In this document: one piece after another, positions 51,021-59,678 of the stretch
How the letters are laid out: every line of letters starts with the position of its first letter
Numbering within the stretch: position 1 is the stretch's first letter
Assembly: GCA_050949165.1 (NCBI GenBank)
Contig: JBMNFF010000009.1
Coordinates: forward strand, 186,001-250,000
Direction of reading: 5' to 3'
Source: DAIOXA01 sp050949165
GTDB lineage: Bacteria > Bacillota > Proteinivoracia > UBA4975
DNA: 64,000 bases
The notes under the pieces: model-generated
Told to the model about the DNA's origin: nothing
Seen by the model: the letters and a program-made list of their open reading frames with translations, nothing else
The model's database searches: none
Program-made: the position numbers and the translations under genes

Positions 51021-51595
51021 TGGACGAGAAAGAACACAGTATCAGGTTTATCAACAGCAGTTATGACACGCTTTTCCGAATCCCTGATGGAGGAACAGTA
51101 GAGGTTCAGTTCCCGGATCGGAAGTTCACTGCACGATGCAAATATCTGGATGACTATCACACGGTGGTCGGTAATTCCGTGTTTCATATCTGTGAGTTTG
51201 CTGAACATCTGGAAGCACAGAACGGATCGGTTCGTCCCGAACCGGAAATCACAGCAGAGCAAGCCGCCTGGCAGCTCGGACACAGAGAGTATCTGGCCCT
51301 GCAGCGGTCGGATTCCGGCTTTGATTACACCATCTACAGTGAAGGGTTTGAGCTTAAAGACGGAGGTCAGCTGGATGCTCCGGAGCTCACCATGAAGCAG
51401 GCTCGTGAACAGATTCTCGAGATGCATGGCATGATCCGAAGAAACCGCTTCGAAGTTTCCTTTGATGAAGTTGCAGAAAGAGCTGAAGCTGTCCGGGCTT
51501 CAGTTCTGAAACAGCTGCAGGATCTGAAAGGATCTCTGACTCATGAGTCCAGACAAGGAAAGGAGAAAGCTCATGGCGGAAAAGAAACCAGATAA
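51020..51595 (+). CDS. LPD28-like element protein
   Basis: 191 aa from ATG overlapping the topB stop (GTG 51017 is possible). The block SIRFINSSYDTLFRIPDGG, then FPDRKFTARCKYLDDYHTVVGNSVFHICEFAEHLE, is the LPD28-type module of large polyvalent proteins in conjugative elements; the rest is helical with a basic tail. Function unknown; possibly protects or guides the transferred strand. Confidence 0.65.
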   Translation: MDEKEHSIRFINSSYDTLFRIPDGGTVEVQFPDRKFTARCKYLDDYHTVVGNSVFHICEFAEHLEAQNGSVRPEPEITAEQAAWQLGHREYLALQRSDSGFDYTIYSEGFELKDGGQLDAPELTMKQAREQILEMHGMIRRNRFEVSFDEVAERAEAVRASVLKQLQDLKGSLTHESRQGKEKAHGGKETR

Positions 51596-52904
51596 AGCCT
51601 ATCCTTCTCAGTTCGATAAGGTAAAGGAAATCACAGATAAACTGGAGGCCGGAATCCAGGCACTCTTTGAAAGCGAAGCGTTCAAGAATTATCTGAAGAC
51701 GCTTTCCAAGTTCCATGACTACTCCCTGAACAACACAATTCTGATTGCCATGCAGAAGCCGGACGCCACTCTGGTTGCCGGATATACTGCCTGGCAGAAG
51801 AACTTCGGCAGGCAGGTTCAGAAGGGCGAGACCGGAATCCGAATCCTCGCCCCGACGCCTTATAAGAAAAAGATGGAGGTGGACAGGCTTGATCCCGTCA
51901 CCGGCCAGGCCGTCCTGAATCCGGATGGCAGCACTGCCAAGGAACTGAAAGAGATCATGGTCCCTGCTTTCAAAGTAGTGAACGTATTCGATGTCAGTCA
52001 GACGGATGGAAAACCTCTTCCTACGATTGGCGTGGATGAGTTGACCGGCAATGTTACGAACTACGAGATGTTCTTTGAGGCGCTGGAACGGGCCTGCCCG
52101 GTTCCTGTTGGCTTTGAGCAGATCCCCTCCGGTGCCAAGGGCTACTACCACACGGTGGACCAGCGTATCGCGCTGCAGGAAGGCATGAGCGAGGTTCAGA
52201 CCATAAAGACTATGATCCATGAGATGGCGCATCAGAAGCTCCACTCTATCGATCCGAAGGATCTGCCTCCGGAGGAACCGAGACTTACGCGAAACGCCAA
52301 AGAGGTCGAAGCAGAGGCCATTGCCTACACTGTTTCCCAGCACTATGGAATCGAGACTTCTGACTACAGCTTTGCATATATCGCCGGTTGGTCCAAGGGC
52401 AAGGACACTCCGGAACTTAAGGCGTCGTTGGACAGGATCCGAAAAGCTGCGGACGAGATGATTACGTCGATTGACGACCAGGTCTTATGCCTGCAAAAGG
52501 AAAAAGGCATCGAGGTAAAACCGGAGATCCCGGAAGTGCCTGTTTCCGGTCTTCAGGATAATGGTCGTTATAGGTATTACTCTACGCAGCGTCCTGTAGA
52601 CATCGGAACGTTTCCGAAGCCCCCCGACAACAAGCCGGTCGAGATCCACAATTATGACAGTCGGATACCTGTAGAGGACGGGTCCATGCTTGCCTGGGGT
52701 TACCTGGAATATGCAAGACCACTGACTGAGAAGGAAGCCGGTGATTATGAACTGAAGCCGGCACCGGCAAGAACGGCGAAAGATGAGCATCTCTCCTCTC
52801 AGGAAGAAAAGCCGTCTGTTCTGAAGGAGCTTGCCCAAAAGAAAAACGAAGTGACACGCAAAGCGTCATCCAAAGCGACACACAAAAAGGAGGAAGCAAG
52901 ATGA
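51573..52904 (+). CDS. ArdC-like antirestriction protein with zincin motif and LPD25-like tail
   Basis: 443 aa from ATG 51573 (AAAGGAGAAAG upstream; ATG 51543 is the less likely alternative). The N-terminal half resembles ArdC: single-stranded DNA-binding domain (FHDYSLNNTILIAMQKPDATLVAGYTAWQ in blocks) then a metallopeptidase site IHEMAHQKLH with a later Glu (EVEAEAIAYTV). The C-terminal part (YYSTQRPVDIGTFPKPPDNKP) resembles an LPD25 module. ArdC proteins protect incoming DNA from restriction in some plasmids; that role here is inferred. Confidence 0.75.
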   Translation: MAEKKPDKAYPSQFDKVKEITDKLEAGIQALFESEAFKNYLKTLSKFHDYSLNNTILIAMQKPDATLVAGYTAWQKNFGRQVQKGETGIRILAPTPYKKKMEVDRLDPVTGQAVLNPDGSTAKELKEIMVPAFKVVNVFDVSQTDGKPLPTIGVDELTGNVTNYEMFFEALERACPVPVGFEQIPSGAKGYYHTVDQRIALQEGMSEVQTIKTMIHEMAHQKLHSIDPKDLPPEEPRLTRNAKEVEAEAIAYTVSQHYGIETSDYSFAYIAGWSKGKDTPELKASLDRIRKAADEMITSIDDQVLCLQKEKGIEVKPEIPEVPVSGLQDNGRYRYYSTQRPVDIGTFPKPPDNKPVEIHNYDSRIPVEDGSMLAWGYLEYARPLTEKEAGDYELKPAPARTAKDEHLSSQEEKPSVLKELAQKKNEVTRKASSKATHKKEEAR

Positions 52905-53125
52905 TATTTACTGTTGAGGAGACAACACTGGCGGCAGCATTTGATCACTCCAGCCGCAGCGCTGCTGTTATGGATATGATGGCCAGACTCGGCATGATAG
53001 ATGACAAAGAGCTCAGGGAGCAAGTCCGCCGGCTGAAGGACAAGTTGAACACGATGAATGATGAGGAGTTCATGAAGGTGGACTTCTCGGTGTATGAGGA
53101 GGATGAAAATGAGCAAATGGGATGA
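52901..53125 (+). CDS. Transposon-transfer-assisting family-like small protein
   Basis: 74 aa, MIFTVEETTLAAAFDHSSR, then helices ELREQVRRLKDKLNTMNDEEFMKV. It resembles the small proteins annotated as transposon-transfer-assisting in Tn1549-like elements. ATGA overlap with the ArdC-like gene. Mechanism unknown. Confidence 0.62.
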   Translation: MIFTVEETTLAAAFDHSSRSAAVMDMMARLGMIDDKELREQVRRLKDKLNTMNDEEFMKVDFSVYEEDENEQMG

Positions 53126-53642
53126 GGTTCACACTGAGCCTATGCACGACCACCCTGCTGAGAAGGATCAGCTGGTCGCCGCGATGGAAGCAGCCGGTTA
53201 TACACTGGACACACTGGAAAGCACCGGAGACAATCTGCGTTTCTACGGCGCTGCAGGAAACATCATGACGATGGGTGGCTGGCATGAATGTGAAGAATGG
53301 CTGAACGGCGTCGTGTTCGATGATCCGCAGGTCTCAGACCGCGTCGAGATCATCTTGCACCCGGAACGCTTTCCGGAAAGAGATCCTCAGCGGGCTGCAT
53401 TAAGGGCTGTGGAGGATGCCGTGGAACAGAACGACAACAACTTTGACGGGGTCATCAACAACCTGCCTGAACCTGATCCTGCTGAAGCGGTTCGTCAGCA
53501 AGCCAGGCAATCTGAGCAGACTGCAGCTCGGGATTCTGTTCTGGAAGAACTGAAGGCCCAGAGGGAAAAAGCCGATCTGGCAGAAAAGGCAAAACGCAGG
53601 CCTCAACTCTTTAGGAATCCGGATGAGAGGGAGCGTGTATGA
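53109..53642 (+). CDS. Element protein with polyvalent-type module
   Basis: 177 aa from ATG 53109, 6 bases after GAGGAGG. The stretch NLRFYGAAGNIMTMGGWHECEEWLNGVVFDDP (in blocks) and VEIILHPERFPERD resembles a module found inside large helicase/methylase proteins of conjugative elements; here it stands alone, suggesting the large protein is lost. The C-terminal half is charged and helical. It overlaps mobC by ATGA. Confidence 0.6.
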   Translation: MSKWDEVHTEPMHDHPAEKDQLVAAMEAAGYTLDTLESTGDNLRFYGAAGNIMTMGGWHECEEWLNGVVFDDPQVSDRVEIILHPERFPERDPQRAALRAVEDAVEQNDNNFDGVINNLPEPDPAEAVRQQARQSEQTAARDSVLEELKAQREKADLAEKAKRRPQLFRNPDERERV

Positions 53643-53971
53643 TCAAGAGAATTCACGATCTGCATGCGGTGTTCACTTCTGAAGAACTGGGCAGGCTCCA
53701 TCAGAGGATGGCCGAATCCGGAGTACGGAACAGGAGCTCGTTTATACGGAAAATGGCCCTGGACGGCTATATCGTCAAGCTCGATATGGACGAGATCTCC
53801 GAGCTGATCCGACTGCTCCGAATCAGCAGCAACAACCTGAACCAGATTGCAAAAAAGATCAATGCTACAGGCTCTGTCTATGGTGCAGAAATCGCTGAAA
53901 TGCAGGTGAAGCAGGACGAGATCTGGGAGTTAGCCAAGGAGATTCTGGCTAGACTTTCAATGATTCAGTGA
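53639..53971 (+). CDS. mobC: MobC-like relaxosome accessory protein
   Basis: 110 aa. A ribbon-helix-helix start (FTSEELGRLHQRMAESGVRNRSSFIRKMALDGY in blocks) and the MobC block LLRISSNNLNQIAKKINATGSVY. MobC binds near oriT and helps the relaxase nick. The relaxase that should follow is truncated, so this gene is probably an orphan or serves another element in trans. Confidence 0.85.
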   Translation: MIKRIHDLHAVFTSEELGRLHQRMAESGVRNRSSFIRKMALDGYIVKLDMDEISELIRLLRISSNNLNQIAKKINATGSVYGAEIAEMQVKQDEIWELAKEILARLSMIQ

Positions 53972-54040
53972 AACACAAACCGGGGCTGCATCGGAGTGAT
54001 CCGGTAACGGAGGCCCTATGATGAGCGAGAAAAGCGGATT

Positions 54041-54913
54041 AAGTATTCGGTAAAGGAAGGCATTCGCGGATTGATCTGCCAGGATATTGATGAAGTCCTG
54101 TCGAAAAAGCCAAAAGGCTTTGACGCCTTTCTTGAAGAACTGAAGAAGGCCGGATATGAAATTAAGGCCGGAAAGAATGTGGCGGTCAAGGGCAAAAGCC
54201 AGAAACGCTTTGTCCGCCTTTCTTCCCTTCCTGATGGTTTCAGGGAATCAGATATCCGGTTGGTTCTGTCCGGAGCCGTAGAACATCATAAGTATGCCGG
54301 AAAAACCGCTGTGCAGCATCGGCAGCGTTCAGTCAGTTTGATCATTGATATTCAGAAGAAGTGTCAGGAAAAAGGCCCTGGCTATCAGCAGTGGGCAAAG
54401 GTTCATAACGTAAAACAGTTGGCTCAGTCAGTCTATCTTATGCGTGAACGAGGATACAGGACTATTTCCGAACTGTCAGCCCGTGCTGATGATCAAATCA
54501 AAAAACGAGATGATATACTGGCATCTATCAAAGCATCTGAAGCGAGGATGGCTGAGATCGCCACTCTGAAAAAGCACATCATCAACTATTCCAAGACCCG
54601 TAAGACCTATGAGGAATACCGCAAGGCCGGTTACAGCAAAAAGTTCTATGAGGCGCATCGGGAGGAGATCACTCTTCATAAAGCCGCCAAGCAGGCTTTT
54701 GATGATTTGGGAGTCAAGAAGATTCCGAAAGTGAAAGATCTGAATACAGAGTATGCGGAACTGATGGCAAAAAAGAAAGCCGCGTATCCGGAGTACCGGA
54801 GAGTAAAGGAAGACGCCCAGGAGCTCCTGGTCGCGAAAATGAACATTGAGTCCTTTTATGAGGCGGATCAGAAAGTGTCGCAGGAGCACCAGAGACAAGA
54901 AAAACAGCATTAA
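54041..54913 (+). pseudogene. Relaxase, C-terminal remnant
   Basis: About 290 codons in one frame matching the C-terminal region of MOBP-type relaxases of Tn1549-like elements (FDAFLEELKKAGYEIKAGKN, KRFVRLSSLPDGF, IINYSKTRKTYEEYRKAGYSKKFY in blocks). The catalytic N-terminal domain with the Tyr and the three-His site is absent: only about 70 bases separate mobC from this remnant. A TTG at 54071 could start a 280 aa product, but it could not nick DNA. Confidence 0.82.
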
Positions 54914-54917
54914 GAAT

Positions 54918-54966
54918 CCGGAGTCAGACATCGGTTTTACCGGTGCGTGGCTCCGGGCTTTTTCTG
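54918..54966 (+). terminator. Terminator after the relaxase remnant
   Basis: Outer stem CCGGAG / CTCCGG, inner stem CATCGG / CCGGTG with loop TTTTA, followed by GCTTTTTCTGTTTT. Confidence 0.78.
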
Positions 54967-54974
54967 TTTTCAGG

Positions 54975-55101
54975 AAATGTGCCGCAAGGCATTTAAGCGT
55001 TTCGCAGAAACGCGCAGCTCACACGAAGTGTGAAAAAGGGTTTGGGAAGCCCAACATGCAAGCGTCTGTTTGGAAAACTATTACGAACAGACCCTGCTTG
55101 C
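54975..55101. other. Array of five tight hairpins (candidate oriT or single-strand origin)
   Basis: In 127 bases: TGCC-GCAA-GGCA (54980-54991), GCGTTTC-GCA-GAAACGC (54997-55013), TCACAC-GAA-GTGTGA (55019-55033), TTGGG-AAG-CCCAA (55042-55054), and GCAAGCGTCTGTT / AACAGAC-CCT-GCTTGC (55058-55101). The loops GCA and GAA are of the GNA type that folds very stably in single-stranded DNA. The place beside mobC and relaxase fits a transfer origin. The rest of 54,914-55,309 holds a terminator and a promoter but no gene I can support. Confidence 0.55.
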
Positions 55102-55176
55102 CAAGTACTGAAGAAGGTAAATTGATGCTCTTGATGGTTAAAACCGTCAACATGGTGAAAACAGTAATCTTCAGGA

Positions 55177-55205
55177 TTGAAAAAAGACGGTTTTCGATGT
55201 ATAAT
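55177..55205 (+). promoter_or_regulatory. Promoter of the small HTH regulator
   Basis: TTGAAA (55177-55182), 17 bp, TATAAT (55200-55205), about 105 bp before the HTH gene. Confidence 0.7.
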
Positions 55206-55309
55206 CAAAAATGTTGAATTGTATCCATATGAACCATTGGGCTTTTGATGATAGGATCAGCTTAATGCAGCAACACCAATGATGTTTGATAGTCAACGGA
55301 GGGTTGTAT

Positions 55310-55516
55310 ATGGCAGTTAGTTACAACAAGCTCTGGAACCTTGTAAGACAGAACAAGATGAAAAAGAGAGACCTTGCCAGGGCAGCAGAAATCAGTGGAT
55401 ATGCTATGCAGAGATTAAACCATGATGAACCGGTACAGATGGAGGTTATGCTTCGCCTGTGCAAGGTTTTTCATTGCGATATTGGCGACTTGATGGAAGT
55501 CATTGAAAACGACTAA
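55310..55516 (+). CDS. Small Cro/C1-type (XRE family) HTH regulator
   Basis: 68 aa. One HTH_26-type helix-turn-helix domain: LWNLVRQNKMKKRDLARAAEIS, then VMLRLCKVFHCDIGDLMEVI. Starts at ATG behind ACGGAGGGTTG. It stands between the element backbone and the cargo; likely a regulator of the gene that follows it, here a methyltransferase reduced to its first codons. Confidence 0.85.
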   Translation: MAVSYNKLWNLVRQNKMKKRDLARAAEISGYAMQRLNHDEPVQMEVMLRLCKVFHCDIGDLMEVIEND

Positions 55517-55556
55517 TCAAGAGAAGAGACAGAGAACTTTTAGAGGTGTTTGAATT

Positions 55557-55661
55557 ATGAGCAAAACTATCGGCGAAATGGAAAACAGAGTGATGTGTGG
55601 GGACTGCTTGCAATTATTAGCGGAGCTCCCTGATGAGTCTATCAATATGAGAGCCCTATGA
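55557..55661 (+). pseudogene. DNA methyltransferase, N-terminal remnant
   Basis: 34 codons that read MENRVMCGDCLQLLAELPDESIN, the usual opening of site-specific DNA methyltransferases (NRV-x-CGDCL...LPDESVD), and then stop before the expected catalytic SPPY motif. The next ORF is the interior of an unrelated ATPase, so a deletion joined the two at about 55,640-55,660. Confidence 0.75.
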
Positions 55662-57484
55662 GCACACACGATGATTATTACAGTTATATCAATACTAGAG
55701 GTTTTCGGAATGAGAAATACTCTTTCTACGCTGAACTAACTCTAACCGACGGGGATAATATATATATTATCACTAGAAAGTGTGTGCCCAAGCATGGAGT
55801 TGGAGTACCTTCGTGTAATGCCGATATGGTTGTCGAGCTATTTGTGAATTCGAATGGTAATATTCTCCCGACTGATGCCGCAGACCGGATGGTTAGGACA
55901 ATAATGCCAGAGGCAATCTCTCGCTTCTTCCTCTTTGATGCTGAGATGCTTCAGGACTACTCTGTTCTTCTTAGGACGGATTCTGGCAGCGGAACTACAA
56001 TTAAGGAAGCAATCGAAAAGATTCTTGGACTTCCGATACTTACTAACGGTGCTTCGGATGCAAAGAAAATCCGTAGTGAATATGAGGAAGAAGAAAACAC
56101 TGCAGAGAAACAGGACAAGCGAACAGCGGAACTGGGAGTTCAGAAAGGTAAGCGTCTTGAAGACAAGAAGCTTCAAGAGCAAGAACTTGAGAAGAAAAAG
56201 CAGCAGCAGAAAGATCTTCTTGCCGAGATGCATGAAATCGATGGCGAGATGCAGGAAGTTGCTCAGTTGAGGGTCCTTATCGATAAGAAAAATCGAATTC
56301 TGGAAGATATCGACCAAGCAAAAAAAGACCAGGAGGCAAAAAAAGCTGAAATAGCTGAGCTTCTCAAGGACGCTTGGAAATGGTTGCTGAGAGCACCAAT
56401 GCAGAGTACTATCAAAGGTTTGCAGGACGAGGTCTCCGAATTAAGTGCTAAACAAGCTTCAGCAAAAGATCAAAGTGTAATTATCACGTATATGAAACAG
56501 GCACTTGATACAGGAACCTGTCCGGTATGTGATCACGAGGCTTCTGTGTCAGAGAAGGAAAAACTGAAAGAGGCTATTCGTAAAATCGAAGCGGGAATTG
56601 AAGGCCTCAGCACTGAGGAGGCAGAGCATTTACGTTCAACGTCGCAGATGATAAACGGACTGCAAATGCTTGGACTAGATGAAGACCACATAGATATCTT
56701 GCTTCTGAAGTGCAAAGATCTTAATGCTCTTCAGATTAAGATCGACGATCTTCAAAACAACCAGCTAGCAGCAATTTCGGCTGCTTTAGCCGGCAACACA
56801 AAGAGCGACGAGGAATACGTTAGGGAGCTTACTCGGAGATCTTTAGAATGCGAACAGAAACTCGAAGCTGTTGCAGAAGGAATAACGGGGATTGAAGCTG
56901 AGATTGAGAAGCTTGAAAACCTAATCAAAGCCCTCTCTGACCAAATCAAAGTTGCATCTAAGGGTACAGGATTGAGTGTTGCCCAGGCAAAAGTCAAGTT
57001 TGCCCAAGGCGTCGAAGATGTTTTTAGAGAAGCAGTTGGGGCTTACCGGGAGCAACTTCGCCAGAAAGTTGAACGGGATGCAACGGATCTGTTCCTAAAG
57101 ATGAGCACAGAGCAGGACTATGATAGTTTGAAGATCAATAACAATTACGGTCTTGAAATAATGCGAGATGGTAAGCCTGTTCCTCATCGTTCGGCGGGCT
57201 GGGAACAGATTGTCGCCTTTGCATTGATTGGCGCATTGCATCGTAATGCACCACTTGAAGGTCCAGTAATCATGGATTCTACTTTTAACCGCATTTCAAG
57301 TAATAACAGAGATCGGATAATAAGTGTATTACCGGAACTGTCGGATCAAGTAATGCTGTTGGCGAATATTGGCGAGATCGATGCAAGCGCAGCGAGAAAA
57401 GACTTAGGTCATATGATTGTTCAGGAAATGACTTTGAACAGGGTCGATTCTGAGCACACCACTATCGAAAGGGGTGCGAAATAA
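55658..57484 (+). CDS. N-terminally truncated DndD/Rad50-like ATPase
   Basis: 608 aa. From residue about 10 it matches DndD-type SMC-like ATPases just after the P-loop lobe: an FFLFDAEML motif (DndD has FFFFDGE), a long coiled coil (about 120-260 and 300-450), a CPVC zinc-hook-like centre (288-291), and a C-terminal ATPase lobe with PVIMDSTFNRIS as Walker B-like strand. The N-terminal 50-60 residues with Walker A are missing, so it should not hydrolyse ATP. The ATG overlaps the end of the methyltransferase remnant. More AT-rich than the upstream genes. Confidence 0.72.
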   Translation: MSTHDDYYSYINTRGFRNEKYSFYAELTLTDGDNIYIITRKCVPKHGVGVPSCNADMVVELFVNSNGNILPTDAADRMVRTIMPEAISRFFLFDAEMLQDYSVLLRTDSGSGTTIKEAIEKILGLPILTNGASDAKKIRSEYEEEENTAEKQDKRTAELGVQKGKRLEDKKLQEQELEKKKQQQKDLLAEMHEIDGEMQEVAQLRVLIDKKNRILEDIDQAKKDQEAKKAEIAELLKDAWKWLLRAPMQSTIKGLQDEVSELSAKQASAKDQSVIITYMKQALDTGTCPVCDHEASVSEKEKLKEAIRKIEAGIEGLSTEEAEHLRSTSQMINGLQMLGLDEDHIDILLLKCKDLNALQIKIDDLQNNQLAAISAALAGNTKSDEEYVRELTRRSLECEQKLEAVAEGITGIEAEIEKLENLIKALSDQIKVASKGTGLSVAQAKVKFAQGVEDVFREAVGAYREQLRQKVERDATDLFLKMSTEQDYDSLKINNNYGLEIMRDGKPVPHRSAGWEQIVAFALIGALHRNAPLEGPVIMDSTFNRISSNNRDRIISVLPELSDQVMLLANIGEIDASAARKDLGHMIVQEMTLNRVDSEHTTIERGAK

Positions 57485-57840
57485 TGGAAGATTCTACACA
57501 ATTTGCTTTGTCTGATAAGGCCAGTAAAACTGCCGATGCTTTTAAATCGGAAGGATGGTTCAGCAGCGCTTCTGAGGCAGGGGTATTTGCAGCAGCATAT
57601 ATTGTAAAGAACCAGCCTGATTTCAATCCATTGGTTTTTACCCCACATGATGGTGCAGGTTCAAAGTATAACTATTCTTCTTTCGACTCAGATGGAACCT
57701 GGCTTCGATTCCTTCAGGCGAGGTATCATACTACCACACCCAGAATTTGCATGAGAAATCTCGTAATCTATGGTTTGGAGTACTTTGCCGATATCATCGC
57801 TGAGCATGGAGTAATCCGCATTTCAGATTTTCTTGAGTGA
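57484..57840 (+). CDS. Unknown small partner of the DndD-like ATPase
   Basis: 118 aa, overlapping the ATPase stop by one base (TAATG). Begins FALSDKASKTADAFKSEGWFSSASEAGVFAAAYIVKN, which looks like a small helical DNA-binding domain, broadly like DndE-size partners; the second half is unlike anything I recognise. Its stop overlaps the GTG of the SfsA-like pseudogene. Probably part of one defence cassette. Confidence 0.6.
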   Translation: MEDSTQFALSDKASKTADAFKSEGWFSSASEAGVFAAAYIVKNQPDFNPLVFTPHDGAGSKYNYSSFDSDGTWLRFLQARYHTTTPRICMRNLVIYGLEYFADIIAEHGVIRISDFLE

Positions 57841-58572
57841 AGGATCTGAGAGAAAGGTGTGGCCTTAAATTAGGGGTGATCGCAGTCATGGGAGTAGATT
57901 CGGCGTTTAAATTCGGGGTGTTCAAAGAAGAACTGAAGAACAGATTTAGATGCGTTGTAACTATTGATGACGTGGACACCATTTGATATATTCCATCTTC
58001 TTCTCGGCTCAGTAATTTCATTGATTTGAGCAATCGGGTTGTAATGCTAAGACCTATCAAAAAAAAGGGATGCCAAGACTCTATACTCTCTTTATGCGGT
58101 TAAATTTAATCGGAGCTTTGTATTGCTTGATCTGTCTAGCGTTAATACGGTTGTTGAAAAGCAGCTCCCAAGACGTCTATTCAGCTTTCTAGGGGGGCGA
58201 GCTCACGTCAAAAGAGAAACGGTTATTGATGATTATAAATGTGACCTCTATCTTGAGGATAGTGACACCATAATTGAAATCAAAAGCCTTTTATCCTTTG
58301 GCAAAGATGCTGTGCTTCCTACCGTTTACTCTGAAAGAGCCATCAAACAGTTAACCAAGATAAAGCAATTGCTCAATAACGGCCACAAGGTGTGTTATTT
58401 TATTGCATCTCTCTATCAAGGAGTAGAACAAGTACGCATGAACCCTGATCATAAAGAATTCTATGCGCTTTTTACGGAGTGCATTGAAGCAGGAATGACA
58501 GTAGCTGCTTTTTCTTTAAAAATGTCATCTGGCCAAGTGCTAGTCCGTAACAGAATAGAGGTCATAATCTAA
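57837..58572 (+). pseudogene. SfsA-type PD-(D/E)XK nuclease, inactivated
   Basis: Read across two lesions it gives a full SfsA-like protein of about 244 codons. Segment 1 (57837-57983) is the N-terminal OB-like part (ELKNRFRCVVTIDD). An in-frame TGA (57984) interrupts it; the frame continues as YIPSSSRLSNFIDLSNRVVMLRPIKK, like the HLPNTGRL core. An A8 run (58059-58066) shifts the frame by one, after which KTLYSLYAVKFN and the nuclease core follow: CDLYLEDSDTIIEIK (D and E-x-K), VLPTVYSERA. The intact 3' frame is 58123-58572 (149 aa). Confidence 0.72.
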
Positions 58573-59579
58573 TGGACAAAGACCCAAAACTTCGCCCATT
58601 ATATCTGGCGAAAATTCTATATGAACGAACTGACGAGGATCATTATCTAACTACAGCACAACTGATGGAGATCCTCGAAAAGGAATATGGTATCAAAACA
58701 CATCGGCAGACGATTCCTGCCGATGTGGCAGCCCTACGCTCTTTTGGCATGGAGATTCAGGAAGTGATGTCCGCCCAGAAGCGCTACAACCTGATCAGCC
58801 GCGAGTATGATGTTGCCGAGCTGAAGTTGCTGATCGATGCCGTAGAGTCCTCCAAATTCATCACAAAAAAGAAAAGTGAGGAACTGGTGGCCAAACTCTC
58901 GAAGATGGCCGGCCAGAATCAGGCCGAGATCCTGAAGCGGAACATTTCCCCGGAAGGCCGCATCAAATACGATAACGAGAGCATTTACCTGATTATTGAC
59001 GGAATCAACGAGGCCATTAATGCTGGAAAGAAGATTTCCTTCCTGTACTTCAAGTACGATGTCCGGAAGGAGCCAAAGCTGCGCAACGAAGGGAAACCAT
59101 TCATTTTCAGCCCTCACCGGCTCGTCTGGAACGGCGACTTCTATTACATGGTCGGCGTATTTGATAACGGCAAGCGAGTCGGGACCTTCCGCCTGGACCG
59201 GATCCTGAGGCGTCCGGAAATTCTGGAGGAAGATGCTCTTCCCTTCCCAGCAGGCTTTGATTTCGAGAAGCATCTCCAGACAAGCTTCCGGATGTACGGA
59301 ACCGACTACACGACAGTGGATCTCATCTGCAAGAACGATCTGATGGATGCGATCCTCGACAAGTTTGGCAAGGACGTCACCACATACTGCTATGATATGG
59401 AGAATTTCCGTGCCGCGGTGGATGTTGTGGTTAGTAGCGTCTTCTTCAGCTGGGTGTTTGGGTTTGAAGGAGAAGTCGTGATCAACGGACCAGAGGATGT
59501 AAAGGAACAGTACAAAGAACTGGTTAGGAAAATTGCAGATAAGCTTTTGAACGATAAAGAGAAGATGAAAACTAGCTGA
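58572..59579 (+). CDS. WYL-domain transcriptional regulator
   Basis: 335 aa. An N-terminal winged HTH (residues 1-65: LTTAQLMEILEKEYGIKTHRQTIPADVAAL in blocks) is followed by a WYL domain (about 145-235: ISFLYFKYDV, FSPHRLVWNGDFYYMVGVFDN, FRLDRI) and a C-terminal WCX region. Such proteins often control phage-defence islands by binding a nucleic-acid ligand. The ATG overlaps the SfsA-like stop (TAATG), so it was translated with that cassette. An AT-rich stem (AACTATTTT / AAAATAGTT, 59580-59609) follows and may end the transcript. Confidence 0.9.
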   Translation: MDKDPKLRPLYLAKILYERTDEDHYLTTAQLMEILEKEYGIKTHRQTIPADVAALRSFGMEIQEVMSAQKRYNLISREYDVAELKLLIDAVESSKFITKKKSEELVAKLSKMAGQNQAEILKRNISPEGRIKYDNESIYLIIDGINEAINAGKKISFLYFKYDVRKEPKLRNEGKPFIFSPHRLVWNGDFYYMVGVFDNGKRVGTFRLDRILRRPEILEEDALPFPAGFDFEKHLQTSFRMYGTDYTTVDLICKNDLMDAILDKFGKDVTTYCYDMENFRAAVDVVVSSVFFSWVFGFEGEVVINGPEDVKEQYKELVRKIADKLLNDKEKMKTS

Positions 59580-59678
59580 AACTATTTTCGTTTTTACAAA
59601 AAAATAGTTAAGACCCGGGAATAACGTCCCTATACAGAAGTAGAAACACAACAACAAAATGAAAGTGAGGATACTTCT

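Noticed and set aside
57984..57986. TGA read as Trp or selenocysteine in the SfsA-like gene
   Set aside because: TGA is used as a normal stop throughout the window, no selenocysteine element is visible, and a second frameshift lies downstream.
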